From: Halocaridina rubra
Lineage: Eukaryota > Arthropoda > Malacostraca > Decapoda > Atyidae
Assembly: GCA_037179515.1 (NCBI GenBank)
Contig: JAXCGZ010000103.1
Span: 1-64,000, forward strand
Length of the DNA: 64,000 nt
Direction of reading: 5' to 3'
A model generated the notes under the pieces. The model saw only the letters and a program-made list of their open reading frames with translations, was not told the origin of the DNA and searched no databases. Shown piece by piece: positions 52,122 to 62,884 of the stretch. The stretch's first letter is position 1, and each line of letters opens with the position of its first letter. The position numbers and the translations under genes were made by a program.

Positions 52122-54991
52122 TTAGTGATACTTATCATACCTGTCCTTAAAACTATGGATTGAGATAGCATAAACTACCTCCTCGCTTAGCCAATTCCAA
52201 TTATCAACTACTCTTACACTGAAAAAGTATTTCCTTACATCCTGCAAAGAACTTTTCTTACGAAGCTTCAAACTATGACCTCTAGTTCTAGAGCCAGCCA
52301 TATCAAAATATCGATCCCTATCCACTCTATCATAACCATGAAGGAATTTAAAGACTGTCACCATATCCCCCCCTCACTCTTCTAGCTTCGAGTGATGGTA
52401 AGTCTAATTCCCTCAGCCTCTCATCATAACTGAGATTGCGTATTTCTGGCACCAGTTTCGTGGCATGTCTTTGAACTTTTTCAAGCTTAGCTATGTGCTT
52501 TTTCAAGTGCGGATTCCAAAAGGGGCCTGCATATTCGAGTTTTGGCCTCACATAGGTTACATAAATATTTCTGAACATTTCCTTGTCCATGTGCCTGAAG
52601 GCTACCCTTACATTTGATAAGAATGCATATGCTGCCCTTACTATGCCATTTATATGTATTTCTGGAGACAAATCTGCCAGTATGTTTACTCCTAGATCTC
52701 TCTCATTTTCTGTCTCTTGAAGTTGTACTCCAGCCACCGAGTAGTCAAGCTTGGGCCTTCTTGCACTTGTACCCATTCTCATTACCTTACATTTTGAAGT
52801 ATTGAATTTCAGTAGCCACTTTTCTGACCACTCGTGCAGATTATTTAGATCCTCCTGAAGTTCTCTACCATTGTTCTCGTTTTTTACTTTCTTCACAATC
52901 TTTGCATCATCTGCAAACATATTCATGAATGAATTTACAGACTCTGGTAGGTCATTTACATATACAAGGAACAAAAGTGGCCCTAAACCTGAACCCTGTG
53001 GAACTCCACTACTAACTCTTCTCCATTCAGACATTGAGTGTCTTACTCTAACCCTCTGTTCCCTTCCTTCTAAGTAAGTTTTTATCCATTCCAAAACATT
53101 TCCACCTATTCTAGCCATTGATTGCAGATTCCTAATAAGTCTCCCATGTGGAACAGTGTCAAACGCTTTCTGGAAGTCTAGGAATATGCAATCTGCCCAG
53201 CCCTCTCTTTCCTGTAAGATTTGGCTTACCTCATCATAAAATTCTAATAAGTTTGTTACTGTTGATCTACCTTCTCTGAAGCCATGTTGCCTCACTGACA
53301 AAAAGTTGAAGGATTCCAAGTGAAGAGAGATATGTTTCCTTAGTAGTTTCTCCATAACTTTGCAAACTATGCTGGTCAAGGAAACTGGTCTATAGTTCAG
53401 AGCCGTATCCCTCCTTCCCTTTTTGAAGATAGGTATCACATTTGCTTGTTTCCAGCATCTTGGAATCTCCCCCGACTCCAGTGACTCCTTAAATATGATA
53501 CTTAGTGCCACTGATATTGTGCTTGCGCATTTTTTAAGCACATGAGGGGATATGTCATCAGGACCTGTAGCTTTATGAACATCTAAATCCATCAGCGCTT
53601 TGCATACCTCTGTGGCTGTAAGGTTGATGTTCTCTAATACTGGCCCTTGAGCTTCTATCACTGCAATCTGAGGGGGTGGGGTATTTTCTACTGTAAATAC
53701 TGACTGAAACTCCTTGTTCAATTCTTTGCAGATCTCTTCATCAGTCTCAGTGATGCTTCCATCCGCTCTCTTTAGCCTTAAAACCTGTTCTTTTACCTTC
53801 AGTTTTCCTCTGATAAAGCTGTGGAAAAGCTTGGGATTTTCTTTAGCTTTCCTGGTGATGTCCCTCTCATAGTCTCTCTCTGCCTCTCTCCTTTTACTTA
53901 GGTAGTCATTTCTTGCTCTTTTGTAGGTTTGCCAGGCATTTATGTTTTTTCTCCTCCTATACCTTTTCCAGCATTTGTCTCTCCACTCCTTAGCTCTTTT
54001 ACACCCATTATCGAACCATTTCTCTCTGGCATGAATTACACCTACTTTGGTGACAGGTATGCAGCAATCTACTATCTTCCCATATTTCTCACAAAAGATG
54101 TCATACATTTCTTGTACAGATTTGTTGTAAAATAAGGTTCTCCAGTCAATAAATGCAAAAAGCTCATTCATTTTGATGTAATCTCCTTTCGGATAGTTCC
54201 TCTTCATGTCCTCAGTGCCTCTACTCTCAGGAAGAATATCTTCAATGATATACTCCATCAACAACACACAGTGGTCACTCTTTCCAATTGGTGGTTCATA
54301 CTCAATTTTTTCAATATCCAACACATTATCTGTGAACACTAGATCAAGTAGTGATGGCTCATCCCCACCCCTGGCCCTTGTTGGTTCCATTACATGTTGG
54401 TGTAGGAAATTCCCTTGTACGCAATCTAGGAATCTTGCCCCGAATGAGTCCTCACCACTGTGTGGGTCAAGATTTATCCAATCTATCTCTTTATGATTAA
54501 AGTCTCCCATAATCAAAATCCTACATTTTTTTTCCCGTGCCATGTTAACAACTGAGTTTATGACTTCAATAGTACCTATATGACTTTCCTCATAAACTTC
54601 AAGCCTATTTTGGTTCCTTGGTGGGTTGTATACAACAGTTATTATAATGCTCTCTGACCCAGTATTTATGCGAGCAACAAGAAATTCCTTGAACTCACTT
54701 TCTATAGCCAAGTTTATTTCTTCGACTTGAATCCTTTCACTTATGAGCAGTGCTATCCCTCCACCAGTCCTCTCAGATCTTTCAACCCTTAGTATTCTGA
54801 AACCCTTAGGAAAAACTGTGACACTGTTTATGTCCTCACTCAACTTAGTCTCTGTAATTGCTACTATATCTGCCTTACTGTTGTGAATCCTATCTTTTAA
54901 TTCTACTGCCTTACCAGCTAATCCATCAGCATTTGTGTATAACAATCTTAATGAGGCCCCATCCCCTGATCTTCTGTCATTATCTTCTTTA
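52122..54991 (-). pseudogene. CR1-like ORF2: endonuclease and reverse transcriptase, one frameshift
   Basis: Open from after a TGA near 55044, without an ATG; recognisable protein starts at LRLLYTNADGLAGK (about 54957). Counted from TTG 54945, the endonuclease has DIVAITETKLSED (about 30-42), ILIMGDFNHKEIDW (about 145) and KSDHCVLL (about 225). Reverse transcriptase: RPVSLTSIVCKVMEKL, QHGFREGRSTVTN, FLDFQKAFDTVPHGRL, SSGVPQGSGLGPLLFL and MFADDAKIV (about 675), all catalytic residues kept. At 52371-52377 there are seven C where the other copies have six, which shifts the last 80 codons (52122-52364) out of frame. Without that base the protein would run to the normal end. Confidence 0.85.
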
Positions 54992-55595
54992 TCTCCCCTT
55001 TGTCTGGAAGAACTCTGTAATGAAAATTTTTCTTCTCTTCTTCATTTCTTTCATCATTTAACCTTCTTGCCTCTTGCAACAAGTTTTTGATCTTTCCCAT
55101 CTCTTCCTGTGTTCTGTATTGTCTAATGAAAACTTCATTGAATTCTTGAAGGTCTTTTAGACTTTTTTTTCTCAACAGTATTTCCCTACATGTTTCCCCT
55201 CTCTCAAAGGTTACTTTTGTTGGTCTCGGCTTTCCTTCCCTCGAATATTTACCTAGTTGGTGTATGTTTACAATATCCTCAGGACCACATACTACTCCAA
55301 GCTTTCTTATCAGGTCTACAACCCTAGCTTTATTTTCTTCAAGTCTCCCCTGCCATGTTGGCTCCTGGGACTCGCTTATGCCTGAGATTACCACTGTCTT
55401 CTCCTTATCAAGTGCCTGTCTGATGAGTGGGTTTGCCCTTTCCATCAAAACGTCTTTCATTTTTTCGATTACTGTCTCTTTATAGTCAACTGTTTGTATG
55501 TACGTGTGTTTGTGTGTATGTGTGCGTGTGTGTATCCCGTTAACCGATTTCCGTTCCGTTCTACAGTAGTCTCTCTCTCTCTCTCTCTCTCTCTC

Positions 55596-55631
<36 letters not shown>

Positions 55632-55646
55632 AACATCTTTCCCCAT
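54948..55646 (-). CDS. CR1-like ORF1 protein
   Basis: 232 residues from ATG at 55646 to TAA at 54948. Residues about 6-26 are Arg-Glu dipeptides encoded by the (GA)n tract, so the N-terminus depends on microsatellite length. The body has KTVVISGISESQEP, ARVVDLIRKLGV, PRPTKVTFERGETCREILL and a lysine/glutamate-rich C-terminal helix region. This pattern (a short beta strand, G-I/L-x-E, and V-T-F-E) is like the RRM-type ORF1 proteins of other LINEs, which bind the element's RNA. The stop overlaps ORF2 by about 90 bases in the -1 frame. Confidence 0.75.
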
Positions 55647-55802
55647 TTATTGTCATCTTTCATTTCCTCTTTCTCATTTGATTTCTTCTCCTTCCTCTGT
55701 TTCTTTCTTCCCTACTTTGATGGCAAATGGATGCATCCTTTTAAAATTCCATCAGGAAATGAAGAAAGAGAGTGAATTTAAAATGGAGGGAAGTTTATTA
55801 TT

Positions 55803-55850
<48 letters not shown>

Positions 55851-55860
55851 GGGGTTTATC

Positions 55861-56105
55861 TAATTTTCAAGATTATAGTATTATTAATATTCCTTGGTTC
55901 TAAACATTATTCTATCTATCTGCACGAAATCTTAACGTAAATAGTGTCAGCTAAGAGAAAAAGAAAATGTATACAATTTGTTCAAAGAAAACGTATATCA
56001 TACTGTACATGGGAAACTTAAATGATATATTGTGTATATATATTCTCTAAATGCTATTTCCCTGACGATATTATATTGAAACTTTGTTTGCTGTTTGTTC
56101 TTAAT
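55861..56105 (-). mobile_element. Tigger-derived leader shared with 25005-25235
   Basis: The minus strand contains the Tigger DNA-binding segment (cagcaaacaaagtttc, atatcgtcagggaaa) at 56030-56105 followed by the same 180 bases found upstream of copy 1. This shows the composite was inherited by both loci. Confidence 0.6.
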
Positions 56106-56459
56106 GGTTTTTTCAATCTTTATAATATCACGTTCATATAAATTTACGCTTGCACACTGTTGTTAATAAAGTAAAGGGTGGTTTGTGAACAGTGCATGAT
56201 GGATTCGGATTCGGTTTTACGTCACGAACTCCCTTTTCTACTAAGGGCTAGGACGGCTGCCTTCTTGTGAAGGACTTGTTTTAGCAGATGTAATCGTTAC
56301 CCTGAGTCTATGCCCTTACTAACCTCAGTCCGTGACGGGACAATAAAGGTAAAAATAAATGTAAAATTCCTATGTATATATTGTGCTCCGACTTCGCGGA
56401 TTTTCACCTATTGAGGCTGGTCCCGGGTTCGAACCCCCGCAATAAACTAGGGAGCACTG
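56106..56459 (+). mobile_element. Tigger-I 3' end with a nested SINE piece
   Basis: The 3' flank (taaagtaaagggtggtttg) and right end gggagcactg at 56459, followed by TA. It is split by a SINE-body fragment at about 56203-56340 (ggttttacgtcacgaactcc), the same family as 8024-8219 but without the tRNA-like head. Confidence 0.7.
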
Positions 56460-56690
56460 TATTTGCAATTTATATTTCATTACATCGCTAATTTTAAATA
56501 TATCTTGTTTAATATTCCTGTACGTCTACAAAGAATAATGCCAATATAAAAATCTCCCTCCTATTCCTCAGTTTTCTGCTTTTTTGTAATGCTAGCGAGT
56601 CTGTTAGATATGTTGTTTATGCAGTTTTCTTATTATAAAATTGCTTTTGCTGAAAAATTTTGTTATACTATAAAAATTGCTCTTGCTGAT
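56460..56690. other. No gene recognised
   Basis: Short AT-rich stretch between the Tigger end and the RTE LINE; nothing seen in it. Confidence 0.5.
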
Positions 56691-59105
56691 AATGCCTGCC
56701 AGGGAATTGGGAGGGCTGGGATAGTAGATTTCATAGGGGGTGGGCAAGAGAAATGAGGGGGGAGAGAGAGTGATTGATTTTGAAGTGGCATTTGATCTGA
56801 CATTGGTGAACACATTCTTTGAGAAAAAGGAAAACAGACTGATTACATACAGTAGTGGTAGAAGGGAGAGCCAGAAAGATTTACTGTTGTGTAGGAGAGA
56901 CCATCTGAAGGAGATTAGCAACTGTAAAGTAATAAATGGGGAGAGTGTAGCAGTGCCACATAGGATAGTAGTAACTGATTGCAGGCTTAGGAAATGTAGG
57001 AAAAGTAAGAAGCCGAGGATGGACCCAAAGATAAAGTGGTGGAGATTGAAAGATGCAGAGCTGAGAGCTATGTTTAAGAGAAGAGTGTTGGAAGCGATAA
57101 GGTTGCATGAAGATGTACAAGAATGGTGGACAGAGAATAGTAAGGTGATTTTGAGGGTTGGTGAGGAGGTACTTGGAAAGCAATCAGGAAGGAAACCCCA
57201 AAATGATAAAGAGTCATGGTGGTGGAATGAGGAAGTGCAAGAATGGGTGAAGAACAAGAAAGAAGCTAAGAAAAAGGCAGATTTATAAGGCCTGGAGCAG
57301 GATAAAGAAGAGTACAAGCAGGCAAAGAAGGAGGCAAGGAGAGCAGTAGCAAAAGCAAAGGCAGATAAATTGAATGAAGTCTATGAAGAGCTGGAAACAC
57401 CAAAAGGAGAGAAGGAAATATGGCAAATTGCCAAGGCTCGAAATGCTGCAACCAAGGACTTGACCCACGTAAGACAAATAAAGGATAACTATGGAGTAGT
57501 TCTAGCAGAAGAGGATGAAATAAAAAGCAGATGGGAAACTTATTTTGAAGGATTACTAAATGAAGAGGACCCAAGAGCAGTATTTGAAGATGGACTTCCA
57601 AATGAAGCAGTTACAACAACAGTGGCTAGAAGAGAGGTAGAGCGGGCAGTAAGGAAAATGAAAAATGGAAAGGCAGTAGGACCTGATAAGATGTCAGTGG
57701 AGGTATGGGAGAGTCTTAGAGAGGAAGGTATAGATATCTTGTGGGACTTAATGCAAAAGATCTTTAGTCAGGAAAAGATGCTAGAGGAATGGAGAGGAAG
57801 CTTAATCATCCCAATCTATAAAGGGAAGGGAGACATTCAGGAGTGTGGAAACTATAGAGGTATAAAGTTGTTAAGTTATACTATGAAGATTTGGGAGATC
57901 ATAGAGAGGAGACTCAGAGAGGAAACGACAATTGGGGATGAACAGTTTGGCTTCATGCCTGGAAGAGGGACAGTGGATGCCATATTTGTCTTGAGACAAA
58001 TGATGGAAAAGCATAGGGAGAATCAGAGAGGACTGCATATTGTCTTTATTGACCTGGAAAAGGCATATGATCGAGTACCACGTCAAGAGGTGTGGAGGTG
58101 TATTAGAGAAAAGGGAGTCCCCGAGAAATATGTAAGAATCATCCAAGATATGCATGAGAGGACAGAGGCAAATGTTAAAAGCAGTGTGGGCTTGACAAAA
58201 AGTCTCTCAGTAAATGATGGTCTGCATCAAGGGTCTGCTTTGAGTCCATATCTATTTGATCTGGTCTTGGATGTAGTAACCTAGGGTATTAGAGACCAGT
58301 CTCCATGGTGTATGCTCTTTGCAGATGACATTGTGATGTGCAGCAACAGACGAGAGATAGTGCAGGAGAAGCTTGAGGAGTGGAAAAGAGTGATGGAGGA
58401 TAGAAGACTGAAAATCAGCAGGAAGAAGACAGAGTACTTGAGGTTGAGGGATGATGAGGATGGGGAGGTCAATTTGCAGGGGAAGGTGTTGAAAAGAGTT
58501 GAAAAGTTCAAGTACTTGGGATCAACACTAGCAGAGGATGGTGACCTAGTCAGAAATAACACACAGAATACAAGCGGGATGGAAGAACTGGAAAAAAGTG
58601 TCTGGGGTGCTGTGCGACAGGAGAATAGGGATTAAGTTGAGGGGTAAAGTGCAAAAGACAGTTATGAGACCTGCGATGATGTATGGAGCAGAGACATGGG
58701 CAATAAAGAAGACACAAGAGAAAAAACTGGATGTGGCAGAGATGAGGATGTTGAGATGGATGTGTGGGGTGACAAGAAACAATAAGATCAGAAACGAGGT
58801 AATTAGAGGTACCTCAAAATTTAGAGAAATATCAGATAAGATACAAGCAAGTAGACTAAGATGGTATGGTCATGTCGTTAGGAGGGATGAACAGTATGTT
58901 GGGAGGAGGGTGATGGAAATGGATATACAGGGTAGGAGAAGGAGAGGGAGGCCAAAGCGTAGGTGGATGGATTGCATCAATGACCACCTGAGGTCTAAAG
59001 GTTTCTTGGGTGATGAGGTATGGGACAGAAACAAAAGGAGAAAACTGGCCAGAAACATCGACCTCACATAAAATTGGGAAAAGATGTAAACGAAGAAGAA
59101 GAAGG
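56691..59105 (+). mobile_element. RTE LINE, 5'-truncated
   Basis: It starts within the endonuclease, at a sequence reading ELGGLG, and ends with aagatgtaaacgaagaagaagaa, the (GAA)n tail also seen inverted at 23836. The coding part is 56740-59070. Confidence 0.85.
56740..59070 (+). pseudogene. RTE endonuclease-reverse transcriptase, broken
   Basis: The endonuclease C-terminus reads FDLTLVNTFFEKKENRLITY, SGRRESQKDLLLCRRDH and VPHRIVVTDCRL, with the catalytic S-Q-I-D changed to S-Q-K-D. A stop at 57288 interrupts the linker. The reverse transcriptase (57370 on) has KAVGPDKMSVEVW, NYRGIKLLSYTMKIWE, FGFMPGRGTVDAIFVLRQ, FIDLEKAYDRVPRQEVW, GLHQGSALSPYLFDL, then a stop at 58282 and LFADDIVMC (about 58317-58344, intact). 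A frameshift near 58580-58620 precedes MMYGAETWAIKKTQEKKLD and GRPKRRWMDCIND, ending NIDLT and TAA. These motifs are characteristic of the RTE clade. Confidence 0.85.
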
Positions 59106-59735
59106 GACCACCACTACAGTAGGCTCTCGAATTTTATATGAACGAGTTACTGCTCTGAATATACATCCTACTTGCTGGCCTAATGATGACGTCACCACGA
59201 GGGACAATTGATCTCTCTCAATTGGCGGCCAAACATCCCAGAGGCAAGATCTCGCCTCAACAGTCATGCTTACTTCAAGCTTTTTTACATGGCGTCTTCA
59301 CAGGAATTCATCTGGCATAAACAGGGTGAGAGATAGTGTATGGTGAAGCTCCTTGGTAAAGCAAATTGGGAATTTGAGAAACTGGTTAAATTCATTACTG
59401 GTCAAAGCCTAAGAAATTTTTCCCAGTTCCATTCCCATACAAAATGCACTTTTGTAGATTATCTAACTGGAATTTTTTTTGCCAAATTTGATTCCTCGAC
59501 CTAGAAATTATCGCTGATATACACTGATAAGGAATGTCTTTCATGGCGGGTGCCCAAGTAAAATTTCGCCTACAGAATATTGCTCATTACCATGTAATAA
59601 TCTAGCCCTTCTAACGAATTCTATTTTCATTTCACCCATTTCTATCATCGTAAATAAAGTGTTTTATGTTAACACTTGTAAATTAAGTTTTGAAGCCATA
59701 AATTCCAAAAAATTAATCATTAAAATAAAGTGTTT
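59106..59735. other. No gene recognised
   Basis: The first 230 bases are moderately GC-rich and the rest AT-rich. From about 59640 the sequence begins to look like the 135-bp units of the following repeat. Confidence 0.5.
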
Positions 59736-60655
59736 TATGCTATAAATTGCAAATAATTAATAAATAATTTTGCGTTGTTGGCCTTGCAAACGTTTCTTGT
59801 TAACCACAATATAATGAATGCTTACTGTATTGATCTTACTGATTCTTCATTTACAGGGATGAAAGTGTTTTGAGTTATAACTTGCAAATGCTTCATAAGG
59901 TGGTTTTGCCCTTTTGGCACGGCAAATATCTTTTTGCTAACCAAAATTGAACGAATGCATATTTATTTCGTAGATTCTTCCTATATTGTAAATAAAGTGT
60001 TTTACTATATAAACTGCAAATAAATAATAAGTAATTTTGCCCTATTGGCATTGCAAACGTTTATGGTCACCCACAATTTAAGGAATACGTACTGATTTGT
60101 CTCGCTTATTCTTCATTTATTGTGAATAAATTGCTTTACGCTAATGCCAGCAGATAATTAATGATTTTGTATACTCTTACTGTAGCGTAAATATTTCTGG
60201 TTAGTTGTGACCAACCAATATATTTTCAGCCAGTAAAATAATATTGGAAATTCATTGAGTGCTCGTGCCTTTAGTTTTCCCATTAATAACGGTGTGTCGT
60301 TTCTGTTTCTGCTACTGCAGTGTCCTCTATTCTACTCTGCCTGTGTGAAAGAGGTGATCATCAAATTGAGGCCAAAGTCTTGGCATCCGTCTGTGGTGCC
60401 GGGAATCAAAATCTTGCTCACCACCTCTGGGATTCGAGGCAGCATTCCATAAATTTAAATTTTAAATTTCTTCCAACTTTCCAAAAATTAATTCAAGTTT
60501 TTTAAAGCGTCATTGCATTTCCAAAATTAAAAAAAAGTTGAATTCTGAGTTTCATTTAATTGAGTAGTGGTAGGAGGGTCTGTCATGTCTGTTTGTGAGC
60601 TCTTAACCGAGTTCAGTACCTTGAGTCCCCTTAGTAAAACAGAAACTTATGACCT
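59736..60655 (+). repeat. Dispersed repeat copy B, uninterrupted
   Basis: Aligned by eye with copy A, it has the diverged 135-bp units first and then the gtcctctattctactctgcc block, with ggaatacgtactga at about 60082 where copy A carries a MITE. A minus-strand tRNA-like segment (ttttgattcccggcacc) lies near 60400. Confidence 0.8.
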
Positions 60656-60870
60656 TTCATCCTTCAAAAAGCAGATCTAGTGTCATCTCAGAGCCTAGTC
60701 CTCTTTATCTCTGGGTCCTCTGTTCCTTGACTGCTTTTTCTGTCTGTCGTTTTCCTTAGTGTAACATTACCTCATCTATGCATTGTCCTTAACCTTTTTC
60801 CTTTCCTTCGTCTTGGTATCTTCTCGTGCCCGGCCTTTATTGATGAGGGCAGTTTCTGCCTGTCCCGGTG
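60656..60870. other. Repeat end with cctttattgatgagggc
   Basis: The part around 60825-60870 (gtgcccggcctttattgatg) is close to the small insertion at about 23430-23485. It may be the 3' end of a short dispersed element. No protein. Confidence 0.4.
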
Positions 60871-62185
60871 TCTAATCTTGATAATTCAATGAAATACAAA
60901 GCAAGGTATGTAGCTAAAGGGTTTTCCCAGGTAGAAGGGATAGATTTTCATGAGACATTTTCACCCACTGAAAAATTCACATCAGTAAGGATGTTAATGC
61001 AGATTGCAGAACAGAAAGATCTGTTAGTGCATTCAATGGATGTAATGACGGCATATCTCAACACAGATACTGATTGTAAAAACAAACAGTAGAGTGAAAA
61101 GTAAGTGTGTAACCTAAAGAATTCATTATATGGTTTAAAGCAAAGTGGGAGAAATAGGTACATGATGTTGCATGAATGTTTTATCAATGATAATTTCTTG
61201 CAATCTCTTTCAGATCCATGCTTATATACCAAATTTGATGGTGATTCTGTTGTAATTATTTTGTTTTGGGTAGGTGACATTATAATTGCTGCAAGAAATG
61301 ATCAGGTGTTGAATAACATGAAAATTTATTTGAGTGATACATTTAAAATGAAAGATATGGGGAAACTATCCTGGTTGCTTTATATACTTTGTTTTTCATG
61401 ATAACTATATAATTATGAACCAGAAAAAGTACTGCGAGAAAATACTTGAGAGATTTAATATGAGTAATTATAAGCCTAAAGCAATGTCATGTGATGCAAG
61501 TGTTAGTAAAGTTTGTGATAATAATGATACTATAGCATTGGCAGATCCTAAGGAATATAGGGATATTGTGGGTAGCTTGATTTATACTAAGACAGGATCA
61601 AGACCAGATTTGTGCTATGCTGTAACCAGATTATCCCAGTTTATGTCTAAACCAACTAAAGCACATCTAGGCATTGCAAAACATGTTTTGAAATACAAAA
61701 AAGGAATACTTCATTATAGTTTGAAGATAAATAAATCAAATGAACTATTAAAACTAATTGGTTATTGTGACTCTGATTGGGCAAATTCTTAAGACAGACG
61801 TAGTATCACTGGTTAGTTTCTTGGAAGAGCAAGAGAGAGAGAGGATTGTAGCATGGTCTACATGTGAGAAAGAATATATGGCTATCACCTATGCAATTCA
61901 AGAGGCTAATTTTCTTAGGAATTTGTATTATGACATGACAGGATGTGAAAAGGATTTTGTTACTTTATATGTAGATAACCAGGGTGCTATTGCTTTGACC
62001 AGAATTCCTGTGCATCACCAAAGATCAAAATACATTGAGGTAAGATATCACTTTATAAGGTCAGAGGTAGAAGTTGGAAAAGTAAAACTATTGTATGATC
62101 CTTCAGAAGAAAATTTTGCTGATTTATTTACTAAACCTCTTTCCAAGGGTAAAATGGAAAAATATAGTCATCAGAGGGTGACTTA
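60871..62185 (+). pseudogene. Copia reverse transcriptase and RNase H, broken
   Basis: Reverse transcriptase blocks: YKARYVAKGFSQVEGIDF, ETFSPTEKFTSVRMLM, MDVMTAYLNTD, then a short gap and stop near 61090, LKNSLYGLKQSGRN and DPCLYTKF. The catalytic Y-V-D-D box is FWVGDII (61262-61285), with one aspartate lost. A frameshift at about 61395 precedes NQKKYCEKILERFNM and GSLIYTKTGSRPDLCYAV. RNase H: YCDSDWAN, a frameshift at 61790, AWSTCEKEYMAITYAIQEANFL, VDNQGAIAL and HHQRSKYIEVRYHFIR, ENFADLFTKPLSK. The stop is at 62184. Confidence 0.85.
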
Positions 62186-62189
62186 AGTT

Positions 62190-62199
62190 AAAGGGGGGG
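62190..62199 (+). promoter_or_regulatory. Polypurine tract
   Basis: aaaggggggg directly before the putative LTR start TGTTGAG; such a tract primes plus-strand synthesis in LTR retrotransposons. Confidence 0.7.
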
Positions 62200-62490
62200 T
62201 GTTGAGTTTATGTATTACAAGATATACTTAAGTTTACCATTCATGTTTATTAAATACTTATTTTGTTCATTACTCATTTCAAAAGGATTGAATATATATT
62301 GTTACTTAGATCTGCCATTTATTTTTTACAGATTTAATTCTCATATAATGGATAGTAAATCTGCATACGTTATTCTATGCGGTATTGTTTATATGTGCTG
62401 CGCTCTAACTACAATTCCGTAAAACCCTTAGTGCAAATAAAGCCTCCGAGCCTGTGAATTCAAATTTTGTATTGTCATTTCAATCCCCTC
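62200..62490 (+). repeat. Probable copia 3' LTR
   Basis: It begins TGTTGAG, contains a polyadenylation signal (gcaaataaagcc, about 62433-62444) and has no reading frame of note. The right border is uncertain, because no 5' LTR is present for comparison. Confidence 0.5.
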
Positions 62491-62884
62491 ATAATTGTTT
62501 GTATTTTATCATAATCATTGCCACAGACCTTACACATATTTCTCATTTAACGATGTCTATAACATACTGATTCGTTTGTTTACGTGTCATTTATTGGCGG
62601 AATAGTGTGTTTTAAAGTACACTTTCCACTTACTGTCGTTGACTAAACAGTGTAGCTTTGTTGATGAGTAATGTCTTTTACACTTTGAGGATTGGCATCA
62701 TAATTGACGAAATTAAATAACTGCATGTTATTATCTTGAAATTTTTGGAAGATTGTCTTATGATATTCTTTACAAAGTGTATATTTATTGTATTGTGGAA
62801 ATATAATGAAGATTATGATTTATTTGATAACATACTATTACCAACATTTTACTTGTTCTCTCATGTGTTATATGCTTTCTCAAT
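62491..62884. other. No gene recognised
   Basis: AT-rich sequence that may contain the leader of the following BEL/Pao-like element. No match to other parts of the window was seen. Confidence 0.5.

Larger units (their letters stand above)
52026..55860 (-). mobile_element. CR1-like LINE copy 5, best preserved
   Basis: On the minus strand, a leader with two (GA)n blocks (about 55803-55848 and 55570-55628), ORF1 (54948-55646), ORF2 (52122-54991) and a 3' end with two units of aattaggtaatcac at 52033-52065. Only one homopolymer indel breaks ORF2. It is the only copy here with the ORF1-ORF2 junction. Confidence 0.9.
60871..62490 (+). mobile_element. Ty1/copia retrotransposon, 3' part
   Basis: A truncated copia element: reverse transcriptase and RNase H (60871-62185), polypurine tract aaaggggggg (62190-62199) and a probable 3' LTR from 62200 (tgttgagtttatg) with an AATAAA at about 62436. 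The LTR end near 62490 is a guess. The gag, protease and integrase are absent. Confidence 0.75.

Noticed and set aside
39012..60655. Copies A and B as LTRs flanking one retrotransposon
   Set aside because: They precede two different element types, contain a 135-bp unit array and lack TG...CA borders next to a primer-binding site or polypurine tract.
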